A stretch of 12,474 nucleotides of DNA from Pseudomonadota bacterium (GTDB lineage Bacteria; Bdellovibrionota; Oligoflexia; Oligoflexales; Oligoflexaceae), in contig JAKQGS010000301.1 in NCBI GenBank assembly GCA_029556045.1, forward strand, positions 1 to 12,474, written 5' to 3'. This document shows, piece after piece, positions 7,102 to 12,474 of this stretch. Every line of letters begins with the position of its first letter. Position 1 is the stretch's first letter. The position numbers were made by a program, and so were the translations under genes. The notes below the pieces were generated by a model that saw only the letters and a list, made by a program, of their open reading frames with translations, made no database searches and had not been told where the DNA came from.

Positions 7102-7127
7102 CAGGGGCTCCTCTCCTTGGTTAAAAT
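7098..7127 (+). promoter_or_regulatory. Near-consensus sigma70 promoter for the receiver-domain gene
   Basis: -35 TTGACA (7098-7103, 6/6), 18-nt spacer, -10 TAAAAT (7122-7127, 5/6). The -35 overlaps the stop codon of the comEC-like gene (7099-7101). Initiation near 7134 would leave a leader of only about 23 nt carrying the GAGG Shine-Dalgarno. This indicates the downstream gene is transcribed independently and strongly. Confidence 0.65.
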
Positions 7128-7156
7128 GTAAACACACCAAAACCATGAGGTTTCCC

Positions 7157-7597
7157 ATGAGTCAAAAAAAGCCCTGGACGGGTCAGTCCGTTCTGATTGT
7201 CGACGATTCCAAATACGTGCGGGATGATCTGAGGGAACTTTATCAATCGATTGGCATGACTGTGGTGGGCGAGGCCAAAAACGGTGTGGAAGCATTGGAA
7301 CTGGCGTCTAAACTGAATCCGGACCTGGTGAGCCTCGATATCATCATGCCGGAAATGAATGGCATCGAATGTTACCAGAAGATGCAACTTCAGCCCGGTA
7401 ATCGCCGATACATCATCATCTCGGCTCTGGCAGCAGAGCAGCAGGTGATCAATGGTTTGGAAGGAGTGGTCCCCCGTCACCTCTACCTGTCGAAGCCAGC
7501 CACACAAACCAAGTTGGAAGAGCGTTTAAAAGAAGTGTACGACGGCCCACAGATCCCCCAACTCAATGCGCCTTTGATGGAGGTGGAGGGTTTCTGA
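7157..7597 (+). CDS. Stand-alone CheY-like response-regulator receiver protein
   Basis: 146 aa from ATG at 7157. Seen: a single receiver domain (about 10-130) with the acidic pair Asp16-Asp17 in VLIVDDSK, the phospho-acceptor Asp61 in VSLDIIMPEMNG, the switch Ser89 in IIISAL, and Lys113 in LYLSKPA. All residues needed for phosphorylation and Mg2+ binding are there. No DNA-binding or enzymatic output domain follows, only a short tail of about 18 residues (DGPQIPQLNAPLMEVEGF). It therefore probably signals by protein contact, as CheY or Spo0F do. No histidine kinase or chemotaxis gene is nearby, so the partner is elsewhere. Start: GAGG at 7147-7150 lies 6 nt before the ATG at 7157; the ATG at 7145 has no such site. 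It has its own promoter and ends at a strong bidirectional terminator. Confidence 0.93.
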   Translation: MSQKKPWTGQSVLIVDDSKYVRDDLRELYQSIGMTVVGEAKNGVEALELASKLNPDLVSLDIIMPEMNGIECYQKMQLQPGNRRYIIISALAAEQQVINGLEGVVPRHLYLSKPATQTKLEERLKEVYDGPQIPQLNAPLMEVEGF

Positions 7598-7626
7598 TTA
7601 CCGTCGGAAATGGGAAAACCAATGGT

Positions 7627-7670
7627 AAATAAAAGCCCAGCCCTTGTCATCAGGGCGGGGCTTTTATTTT
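7627..7670. terminator. Bidirectional intrinsic terminator between convergent genes
   Basis: An 18-bp stem (7627-7644 with 7652-7669, one mismatch) and a 7-nt loop TGTCATC. The base is AAATAAAA / TTTTATTT, so transcripts from either side end in a U-rich tract after a GC-rich stem (GCCC..GGGC). It sits between the receiver gene ending at 7597 and the leftward gene ending at 7685. Confidence 0.92.
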
Positions 7671-7684
7671 GCGACAGTGATCAT

Positions 7685-8812
7685 CTACGCTGAAAGGGCT
7701 TCTTTGTCCGGTCGTTTGTGCACCGGATTGATGGGCACCATGGTGCCGGATTCGTTTTCTCGTTCATTGGGTTTGATCAGTCCAAAATAGATGCTGATGG
7801 CACCGACAAGCACGGAAAACAATGCCACAAACAAAAAGGCAGGGTGCCAGAAAGTTCCGAGAATGACGAAGAGAATGGAAGCAAGGCCGCAGATAATGGC
7901 GTTTACCACCTGCTTGTCCTGGTGGATGATAGCCAGCTCCCCATTGAGGACCCCTTTGCTATATCCATCCATCAGCAATTGCTTTTCTTTAGGACGGTAA
8001 AAATACTTTAATGCGGATTTAGGGCGATAGATGTAGCCGATCTTCCACATCGGGATGTGAATCAGCTGAATCCCGGCGATTTCCAACTCGGTGCGGCAAT
8101 CGATGAGGTAATCCACGTTCAGGTCGGAGAGCTTGTGATGGTAAAACTCCACATGATGCATGGCGCGACGCAGGGCTTCTTCTTCTCCCACCTGGATGGT
8201 TAAGCAATTCATGCCGGACGCGTATTTGAATTCAAAAAAGTGACGAATTTCGTAAGCTGTTTTTTTCTCTTCTTCTTCCGTCAGGCGACCGCGGGACAAG
8301 GTGGAGTCCAGAGGAAATCCATCCCACTCCACCCCGATGGGCTCCTGTGGTTGATGAAGGCGCGTCAGCCCCCAGGTCTCGCAGATATTGTTGCGACCCA
8401 GGATGCACCAGCGGTAACTGCGACGGAACTGACCGATCTCCGTCAGATAGTCTGCGGACGAGCGGATCGACTGATTGCGCGATTTTTTCTGGACAAGGCC
8501 CTTCCATGCCGTATGGGCCTCCAGTGATATAGTCCACACTGGGATACTGAAGCCCTGCACATCCACGACAAAAAATTCACGGTCCACCTGCCCGGGTCTG
8601 TGGTGGATGCGGCGCAGCCACTCCAATGAAAGATCCTTGGCGGTGACGGCATCCATATTGTTCGGAATGATGTAGTGGTCGCCATAGATTTCTTTTTGTC
8701 CGGTTTCCAGATCGATGCGAAAGGTCGCGGAGCAAACCGGACACATCTGCAGATAATCTGAAAAGTTGAATTGAGACGGTGTGTTACAGGATGGACAATA
8801 GAGTTCATGCAC
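7685..8812 (-). CDS. Uncharacterised zinc-ribbon protein with two C-terminal membrane segments
   Basis: 375 aa, not assigned to a named family. Seen: an N-terminal zinc ribbon with CPSC (Cys6, Cys9) and CPVC (Cys24, Cys27). A soluble central region (about 40-300) follows, containing an IPVW element (90-93), an acidic EEEEKKTAYEIRHFFEFKYA segment (179-198) and a second Pro-aromatic element IPMWKIGYIYRP (253-264). Two hydrophobic helices lie at about 303-320 and 323-345, then a charged tail of 30 residues. The late part (PMWKIGYIYRP ... LMDGYSKGVLNGEL) resembles the Y-x-P-hydrophobic-W ... VDG-x-TG-x-V pattern of poorly characterised zinc-ribbon membrane proteins; that is recall, not a search. 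Start: GTG at 8812 with GGAGG 8 nt upstream. It is monocistronic and convergent with the receiver gene. Function unknown. Confidence 0.82.
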   Translation of the reverse strand: MHELYCPSCNTPSQFNFSDYLQMCPVCSATFRIDLETGQKEIYGDHYIIPNNMDAVTAKDLSLEWLRRIHHRPGQVDREFFVVDVQGFSIPVWTISLEAHTAWKGLVQKKSRNQSIRSSADYLTEIGQFRRSYRWCILGRNNICETWGLTRLHQPQEPIGVEWDGFPLDSTLSRGRLTEEEEKKTAYEIRHFFEFKYASGMNCLTIQVGEEEALRRAMHHVEFYHHKLSDLNVDYLIDCRTELEIAGIQLIHIPMWKIGYIYRPKSALKYFYRPKEKQLLMDGYSKGVLNGELAIIHQDKQVVNAIICGLASILFVILGTFWHPAFLFVALFSVLVGAISIYFGLIKPNERENESGTMVPINPVHKRPDKEALSA

Positions 8813-8881
8813 GGCCTGATCCTCCTCACCTTTTATCTTATCATGTTTGGGCGGTTGACAGCTTCCAAAGCGGTATTAATT

Positions 8882-8910
8882 TAGACTTGTCGCGGAAGTT
8901 GGGGTATAAC
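8882..8910 (+). promoter_or_regulatory. Candidate dnaK promoter
   Basis: -35 TAGACT (8882-8887, 4/6), 17-nt spacer, -10 TATAAC (8905-8910, 5/6). It would give a leader of about 90 nt before dnaK. No CIRCE element and no clear sigma32 -10 (CCCCAT type) was seen. A perfect TTGACA at 8855-8860 has no -10 at proper spacing. Confidence 0.4.
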
Positions 8911-8966
8911 GATACTCCTGTTTTTAATCGCCAATCTATAAGCCATTGTTATTATTAAATTTTAAA

Positions 8967-8983
8967 TTGTTTCTCTGAAACAA
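8967..8983 (+). promoter_or_regulatory. Perfect stem-loop in the dnaK leader
   Basis: TTGTTTC (8967-8973), loop TCT, GAAACAA (8977-8983): a perfect 7-bp dyad ending 13 nt before the AGGA Shine-Dalgarno at 8997-9000. In RNA it would form a small AU-rich hairpin; in DNA it could be an operator. It does not sequester the Shine-Dalgarno itself, so a simple RNA thermometer is not shown. Confidence 0.4.
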
Positions 8984-9007
8984 CCTTTACAAAGCGAGGA
9001 TCAGAAC

Positions 9008-10915
9008 ATGGGTAAAATTATCGGCATCGATTTGGGGACGACAAACTCGGTCGTCGCGGTTATGGAGCAGGGGCAGGCCCAGATCATTGCAAACGCCGAA
9101 GGCAAACGGACAACCCCCAGTGTCATCGCCTTTACTAAAAGTGGCGAAATTCTGGTTGGTGACGCCGCCCGTCGCCAGGCGGTGACCAACCCCGAAAATA
9201 CCATCTACTCATCCAAACGTTTTATGGGATGTCTTTTCGGTGAACGTCGCGAAGAAGCGAAAGCCATGCCCTACAAAGTAATCGAAGGCAAAAACGGCAT
9301 GGTGGCTTTTGAAATCGGTGGCAAAACCTACACCCCGCAGGAGATTGCCGCCAAGGTTCTGGCCAAGCTGAAACAGGCAGCGGAAGACTATCTGGGTGAA
9401 AAAGTGACGGAAGCTGTTATCACGGTGCCCGCGTACTTCAACGATAGCCAACGACAGGCCACCAAGGATGCCGGTAAGATTGCTGGTCTGGACGTAAAAC
9501 GTATCGTCAACGAACCTACGGCAGCAGCTTTGGCCTACGGGTTGGACAAAAAGAAAGAAGAGAAGATCGCTGTTTTTGACTTTGGGGGTGGTACCTTTGA
9601 TGTATCGATCCTGGAAGTTGGCGAAAACGTCGTGGAAGTGTTGGCAACCGGTGGTAACAACCATCTGGGTGGCGACAATATCGATGAAGTGTTGATCAAG
9701 CACCTTGTCACCAACTTCAAGAACGACACCGGTGTGGATGTTTCCAATGATCCGATGGCGATGCAGCGCCTTAAGGAAGCAGCCGAAAAAGCGAAGATCG
9801 AATTATCCTCCGCCCTGCAAACCGATATCAACCTCCCTTTCTTGACTGCGGATCAGTCTGGTCCCAAACACCTGAATATGTCCCTGTCCCGGGCGCAGTT
9901 TGAAAACTTTATCAGTGACTTGGTGGACAAGACCATCGAGCCTTGCAAACAGGTGATCAAAGACGCTGGCCTCGGTATTGCCGAAATCGACGAGGTGATC
10001 CTGGTGGGTGGTTCCACCCGGATTCCGCTGGTGCAAAAGAAGGTTCAGGAGTTCTTCAAGAAAGAGCCCAATAAGACCGTAAACCCCGATGAAGTAGTGG
10101 CGGTTGGTGCCGCCGTGCAGGGTGGCGTATTGACCGGCGAAGTCAAAGACGTATTGCTCTTGGACGTGACCCCTCTCACTCTTGGTATCGAAACCCTGGG
10201 TGGCGTCATGACACGTTTGATTGAACGCAATACCACCATCCCCCACAAGAAAAGCCAGGTTTTCTCGACTGCGGCAGACAACCAGACGTCCGTGGAGATC
10301 AATGTTCTTCAGGGCGAGCGTGAGATGGCCAGTGATAACCGTCAATTGGCGCGTTTTACCCTACAGGAAATTCCTTCAGCTCCTCGCGGTGTCCCACAGA
10401 TCGAAGTGACTTTTGACATCGATGCCAACGGCATCCTGTCGGTGTCTGCAAAAGATTTGGGAACGGGCAAGGAACAACGGGTGCGCGTGGAAGCGGCGAC
10501 CAAGATTGATGAAAAAGAAATCGACCGCATGGTGAATGAGGCCGAGAAAAACAAGGAAGCCGATAAAAAACGACGTGAAGTGGTGGAAGAGCGTAATGGT
10601 TTGGACACTTTGATCTTCACCACGGAAAAATCCCTGAAAGATCATGCGGACAAGGTACCCGCTGATTTAAAAGGGGACCTGGAAAGCGCTTTAAGCAAAG
10701 CCAAAGGTGTTTTGGACAAAGACGATTTGGACATGCTGAAAAGTGCTCGCACCGAACTGGAAGCCAAATCCCATAAGCTGGCTGAGATCATGTACAAACA
10801 GACCTCGCAGCAGGGTGCTACAGCTGGTACCGATGAGTCCGCTGCCGGAAAGGGTGCGGCCAAGGATCCCAATGTCGTGGATGCAGAATTTGAAGAGGGC
10901 GGTACGAACGCCTGA
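9008..10915 (+). CDS. dnaK: Molecular chaperone DnaK (Hsp70)
   Basis: 635 aa, the normal size. DnaK binds exposed hydrophobic peptides in an ATP-driven cycle with DnaJ and GrpE. Seen: phosphate-1 motif [10 protein letters not shown] (5-14); Lys70 in [27 protein letters not shown] (137-156) with the coupling Pro141; Glu169 in [12 protein letters not shown]; phosphate-2 DFGGGTFD (191-198); adenosine motif [14 protein letters not shown]; the hydrophobic interdomain linker [19 protein letters not shown]; then the beta-sandwich and helical lid, ending in a flexible tail with VVDAEFEE. Start: AGGA 7 nt upstream of ATG. Odd points: Cys-Leu replaces the common Arg-Arg after KRFMG, GGDNID stands for the usual GGDDFD, and [10 protein letters not shown] stands where most DnaKs have a conserved S-S/G-L-S segment. 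No grpE or dnaJ adjoins it; its own terminator follows, so it is probably monocistronic. Confidence 0.98.
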   Translation: MGKIIGIDLGTTNSVVAVMEQGQAQIIANAEGKRTTPSVIAFTKSGEILVGDAARRQAVTNPENTIYSSKRFMGCLFGERREEAKAMPYKVIEGKNGMVAFEIGGKTYTPQEIAAKVLAKLKQAAEDYLGEKVTEAVITVPAYFNDSQRQATKDAGKIAGLDVKRIVNEPTAAALAYGLDKKKEEKIAVFDFGGGTFDVSILEVGENVVEVLATGGNNHLGGDNIDEVLIKHLVTNFKNDTGVDVSNDPMAMQRLKEAAEKAKIELSSALQTDINLPFLTADQSGPKHLNMSLSRAQFENFISDLVDKTIEPCKQVIKDAGLGIAEIDEVILVGGSTRIPLVQKKVQEFFKKEPNKTVNPDEVVAVGAAVQGGVLTGEVKDVLLLDVTPLTLGIETLGGVMTRLIERNTTIPHKKSQVFSTAADNQTSVEINVLQGEREMASDNRQLARFTLQEIPSAPRGVPQIEVTFDIDANGILSVSAKDLGTGKEQRVRVEAATKIDEKEIDRMVNEAEKNKEADKKRREVVEERNGLDTLIFTTEKSLKDHADKVPADLKGDLESALSKAKGVLDKDDLDMLKSARTELEAKSHKLAEIMYKQTSQQGATAGTDESAAGKGAAKDPNVVDAEFEEGGTNA

Positions 10916-10965
10916 TAATTTAGAGACAGTGGGCATTCCCCCCGCACATGAAATGCAGACGAACG

Positions 10966-10992
10966 AGAGGCTGGCAACAGCCTCTTTCTTCT
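10966..10992 (+). terminator. Intrinsic terminator of dnaK
   Basis: A perfect 8-bp stem AGAGGCTG (10966-10973) / CAGCCTCT (10978-10985) with loop GCAA is followed by the T-rich run TTCTTCTT. It lies about 50 nt after the dnaK stop codon. The reverse strand lacks a good U-tract, so it serves mainly dnaK. Confidence 0.8.
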
Positions 10993-11052
10993 TGTGCGTC
11001 AATGAAGGCCCGAAGTTTCAAACAACAACGTCAGCGCATTTAGATTCTGGCA

Positions 11053-11559
11053 TCAAGGGGGCAAATGCTTAACTTCCTGCATGACAAGCTGGAGATGCTC
11101 CCAGGCTTGTCGTTTGAGGGATGGGCTTTGCAGGAGTTCGGATGGATGGAAGGTGAAGAGTACCTTGTGACAGTTTACGGGAGCGAATTCGGGGGCCAAC
11201 CAAATACCCCTTTCGATCCCTCTAGGGCCGACTCCCATTTCCACCAAAAGATCACAGGAAATAGACGACAAAATGACGGAATTAGCATTCCGATCAAATG
11301 TGACCACCTGGTATGTCGTGGGATCGAGCTTCATGGCCTGTAACATTTTGTTGAACAGCCCATGCTCATCCAACGCTGGATCGGGACTTTCCTGCAGCGC
11401 ACCCGGCAGAACAAATAACAGAGGCACCTGTTTGGTGGCAGAATGGGAGACATCTGTTGGCGGAGATGGTGCCAGGGCTGTCAACCCGCGGTCCTGTAAC
11501 CATCTAAAATAATTAAGATATGTTTGATAAAGTTCAGACATAGATCTGTGATAAGTCAT
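11053..11559 (-). CDS. Small degenerate uracil-DNA-glycosylase-like protein
   Basis: 168 aa. Seen: an N-terminal helix (LYQTYLNYFRWLQDRGL), a Pro/Ser-rich linker, then a core that lines up with family-4 UDGs. LLFVLPGA (47-54) sits where I/V-F-V/I-G-E-x-P-G is expected, GLFNKMLQAMKL (67-78) where G-x-L-L-x-x-M-L is, and VLFTFHPSELLQSPSLKRQAWE (133-154) matches the final catalytic-loop motif HPS/A-x-LLR-x-P followed by K-R-x-A-W-E-D. The Fe-S cluster cysteines and the GE-P-G active-site residues are missing, and the middle is shorter than in real UDGs (about 190-220 aa). The fold is therefore probably kept, while glycosylase activity is doubtful. The start is unsure: ATG at 11559 or 11541 (MSELYQ), neither with a clear Shine-Dalgarno. 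It follows a TPR gene by 41 bp on the same strand, so an operon is likely. The assignment rests on pattern recall. Confidence 0.68.
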   Translation of the reverse strand: MTYHRSMSELYQTYLNYFRWLQDRGLTALAPSPPTDVSHSATKQVPLLFVLPGALQESPDPALDEHGLFNKMLQAMKLDPTTYQVVTFDRNANSVILSSISCDLLVEMGVGPRGIERGIWLAPEFAPVNCHKVLFTFHPSELLQSPSLKRQAWEHLQLVMQEVKHLPP

Positions 11560-11600
11560 GCGCGCCCAGAAAGCAACGGGAATCCTAGAGGGCTAAGCCG

Positions 11601-12474
11601 TCAGGAGGCTAGCGGAGCATTCAGCTGCTGCCGGCGATTGTTGACTTCACGCATCATCTGCTCCAGCTGTTTTTGAATTTTAGCATCGTTACGGCCAAGT
11701 TGAATCATGCGTAGGAGGATGTAGCATGACTTGGTGAACTGCTTGGTTTTGGGGGTAATGTCTGCGATGCGCAGAAAAACCCTGGGAGTATCTTTTCCGG
11801 TGCGCAAGGCCGTGTGGAGAATCTGCAGGGCCTGGGATAGTTCACCCTTCAAGAGATACACATCACAGAGTGTCAGGTAACAGATGACATCCTGGCGTTG
11901 ACTCACCACGTGCTCAAGAATTTTTTGAGCTTCATCAAGATTGTTGTTTTCCTTGTGCAGGTTGGCCTTAAGAATCAGGGTGTCCAAGGACTCCGGCGCT
12001 ATTTTTTCGGCGTCTTCCACTACGGAGATACCATCTTCGAACCGGCCGGTGGCCCCATAAAATTTGGCAAGGATCAGGTAGGTATCAAGTCGGTGCGGGT
12101 TTTCCTTCTTTTCATCCCGCAGTGCCAGTTCCGCGACTTTGGGCTGCCCTGCTGCCAGAGCGTATTTGACCAGGGCTTCCAGAGGATTCACATCTGTGGG
12201 GTAGTGACGGCGCGCCCGTTTGAAATAGTAAACCGCTTTTTCTAAGTTGTCGGACTCCGCAAAGGCCCGGCCAATGCCAAGTAATGCTGGTTTTAGTTTA
12301 TTACTTTCCAGCAGAGCCTGGCGGTAATGTTCAATCGCTCCCAACTGGTCTCCCGACTTGGCCAGCAGCTTGGCAAGTTGCACCTGTCGCAATGGCTGCT
12401 TTGGATTCAGCTCCAACTCGCTGTGCATCACTTTGATGGCTTCCTGTGAGCGGTTGTTGCTGAGGTGCAGATCC
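11601..12474 (-). CDS. TPR-repeat protein, C-terminal part (runs off right edge)
   Basis: The frame is open to the right edge: the 14 codons before the first in-window GTG/ATG (12431/12428) read DLHLSNNRSQEAIK, the first helices of a TPR unit. The real start therefore lies beyond the window and 291 codons are visible. Seen: about seven or eight consecutive TPR units, such as VQLAKLLAKSGDQLGAIEHY, LGIGRAFAESDNLEKAVYYF, LILAKFYGATGRFEDGISVV, LILKANLHKENNNLDEAQKI and LTLCDVYLLKGELSQALQIL. A basic, Gln-rich helix near the end follows (KQLEQMMREVNNRRQQLN). No signal or membrane segment is visible in this part. Such superhelical arrays bind partner proteins; the partner is unknown. It precedes the UDG-like gene by 41 bp and is probably co-transcribed with it. 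Confidence 0.88.
   Translation of the reverse strand, partial: DLHLSNNRSQEAIKVMHSELELNPKQPLRQVQLAKLLAKSGDQLGAIEHYRQALLESNKLKPALLGIGRAFAESDNLEKAVYYFKRARRHYPTDVNPLEALVKYALAAGQPKVAELALRDEKKENPHRLDTYLILAKFYGATGRFEDGISVVEDAEKIAPESLDTLILKANLHKENNNLDEAQKILEHVVSQRQDVICYLTLCDVYLLKGELSQALQILHTALRTGKDTPRVFLRIADITPKTKQFTKSCYILLRMIQLGRNDAKIQKQLEQMMREVNNRRQQLNAPLAS

Noticed and set aside
8855..8880. TTGACA upstream of dnaK as its -35
   Set aside because: The nearest -10-like hexamer (TATTAA at 8874) is only 13 nt away, and nothing suitable lies at 16-18 nt.
8830..9007. CIRCE element or sigma32 promoter for dnaK
   Set aside because: No TTAGCACTC-N9-GAGTGCTAA dyad is present, and CTTGTC at 8886 lacks a CCCCAT-type -10.
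9209..10345. Long reverse-strand frames within dnaK (164 and 180 codons)
   Set aside because: Antisense open frames in dnaK are a known artefact of its codon use; nothing supports expression.
1..12474. CRISPR arrays, tRNA or rRNA genes, transposases, phage genes
   Set aside because: None was seen: there are no regularly spaced repeats, no IS-like inverted ends and no recombinase motifs in any frame.

Overview
The window reads as ordinary chromosome of a free-living, LPS-making Gram-negative bacterium. Direct support is lpxC (lipid A synthesis), two secreted outer-membrane beta-barrel proteins, one lipoprotein and a DnaK of proteobacterial type. The mixture (PorV/TraF-like barrel, TPR proteins, isolated dnaK, a lone CheY-like receiver) suggests a deltaproteobacterial-type lineage such as Bdellovibrionota, Oligoflexia or SAR324. 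That placement is inference only; no species marker such as rRNA is present. No mobile element, CRISPR array, tRNA or rRNA was seen.

Layout. Positions 1-2318 hold a leftward envelope cluster: a PorV/TraF-like barrel protein, a small barrel protein with an acidic, proline-rich linker, and the start of a lipoprotein that runs off the left edge. Diverging from it (2596-4357) is a TetR-family regulator followed closely by a TPR protein. The AT-rich gap between the two transcription units carries two inverted repeats of identical geometry (7-bp arms, 10-bp spacer), one by each start. They are good operator candidates. Positions 4658-5593 hold lpxC, preceded by a 300-base gap with two perfect dyads and followed by a strong terminator. 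Next come a short ComEC-like membrane protein without the metallo-beta-lactamase domain (5722-7101) and a stand-alone receiver protein (7157-7597), which has its own near-consensus promoter overlapping the comEC stop codon.

A strong bidirectional terminator (7627-7670) separates this rightward block from a leftward zinc-ribbon membrane protein of unknown function (7685-8812). Then comes dnaK (9008-10915), alone, without grpE or dnaJ next to it, with its own leader and terminator. The right end is a leftward pair: a TPR protein entering from beyond the window (11601-12474) and a small protein that looks like a degenerate uracil-DNA glycosylase (11053-11559).

How the genes may work together: the left half is about the cell envelope (lipoprotein, two barrels, lipid A enzyme, a regulator between them). 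The right half holds housekeeping stress and signalling genes plus uncharacterised ones. The most unusual items are the UDG-like remnant, the paired dyads at the TetR/porin divergence, the ComEC without its nuclease-like domain, and the zinc-ribbon membrane protein.
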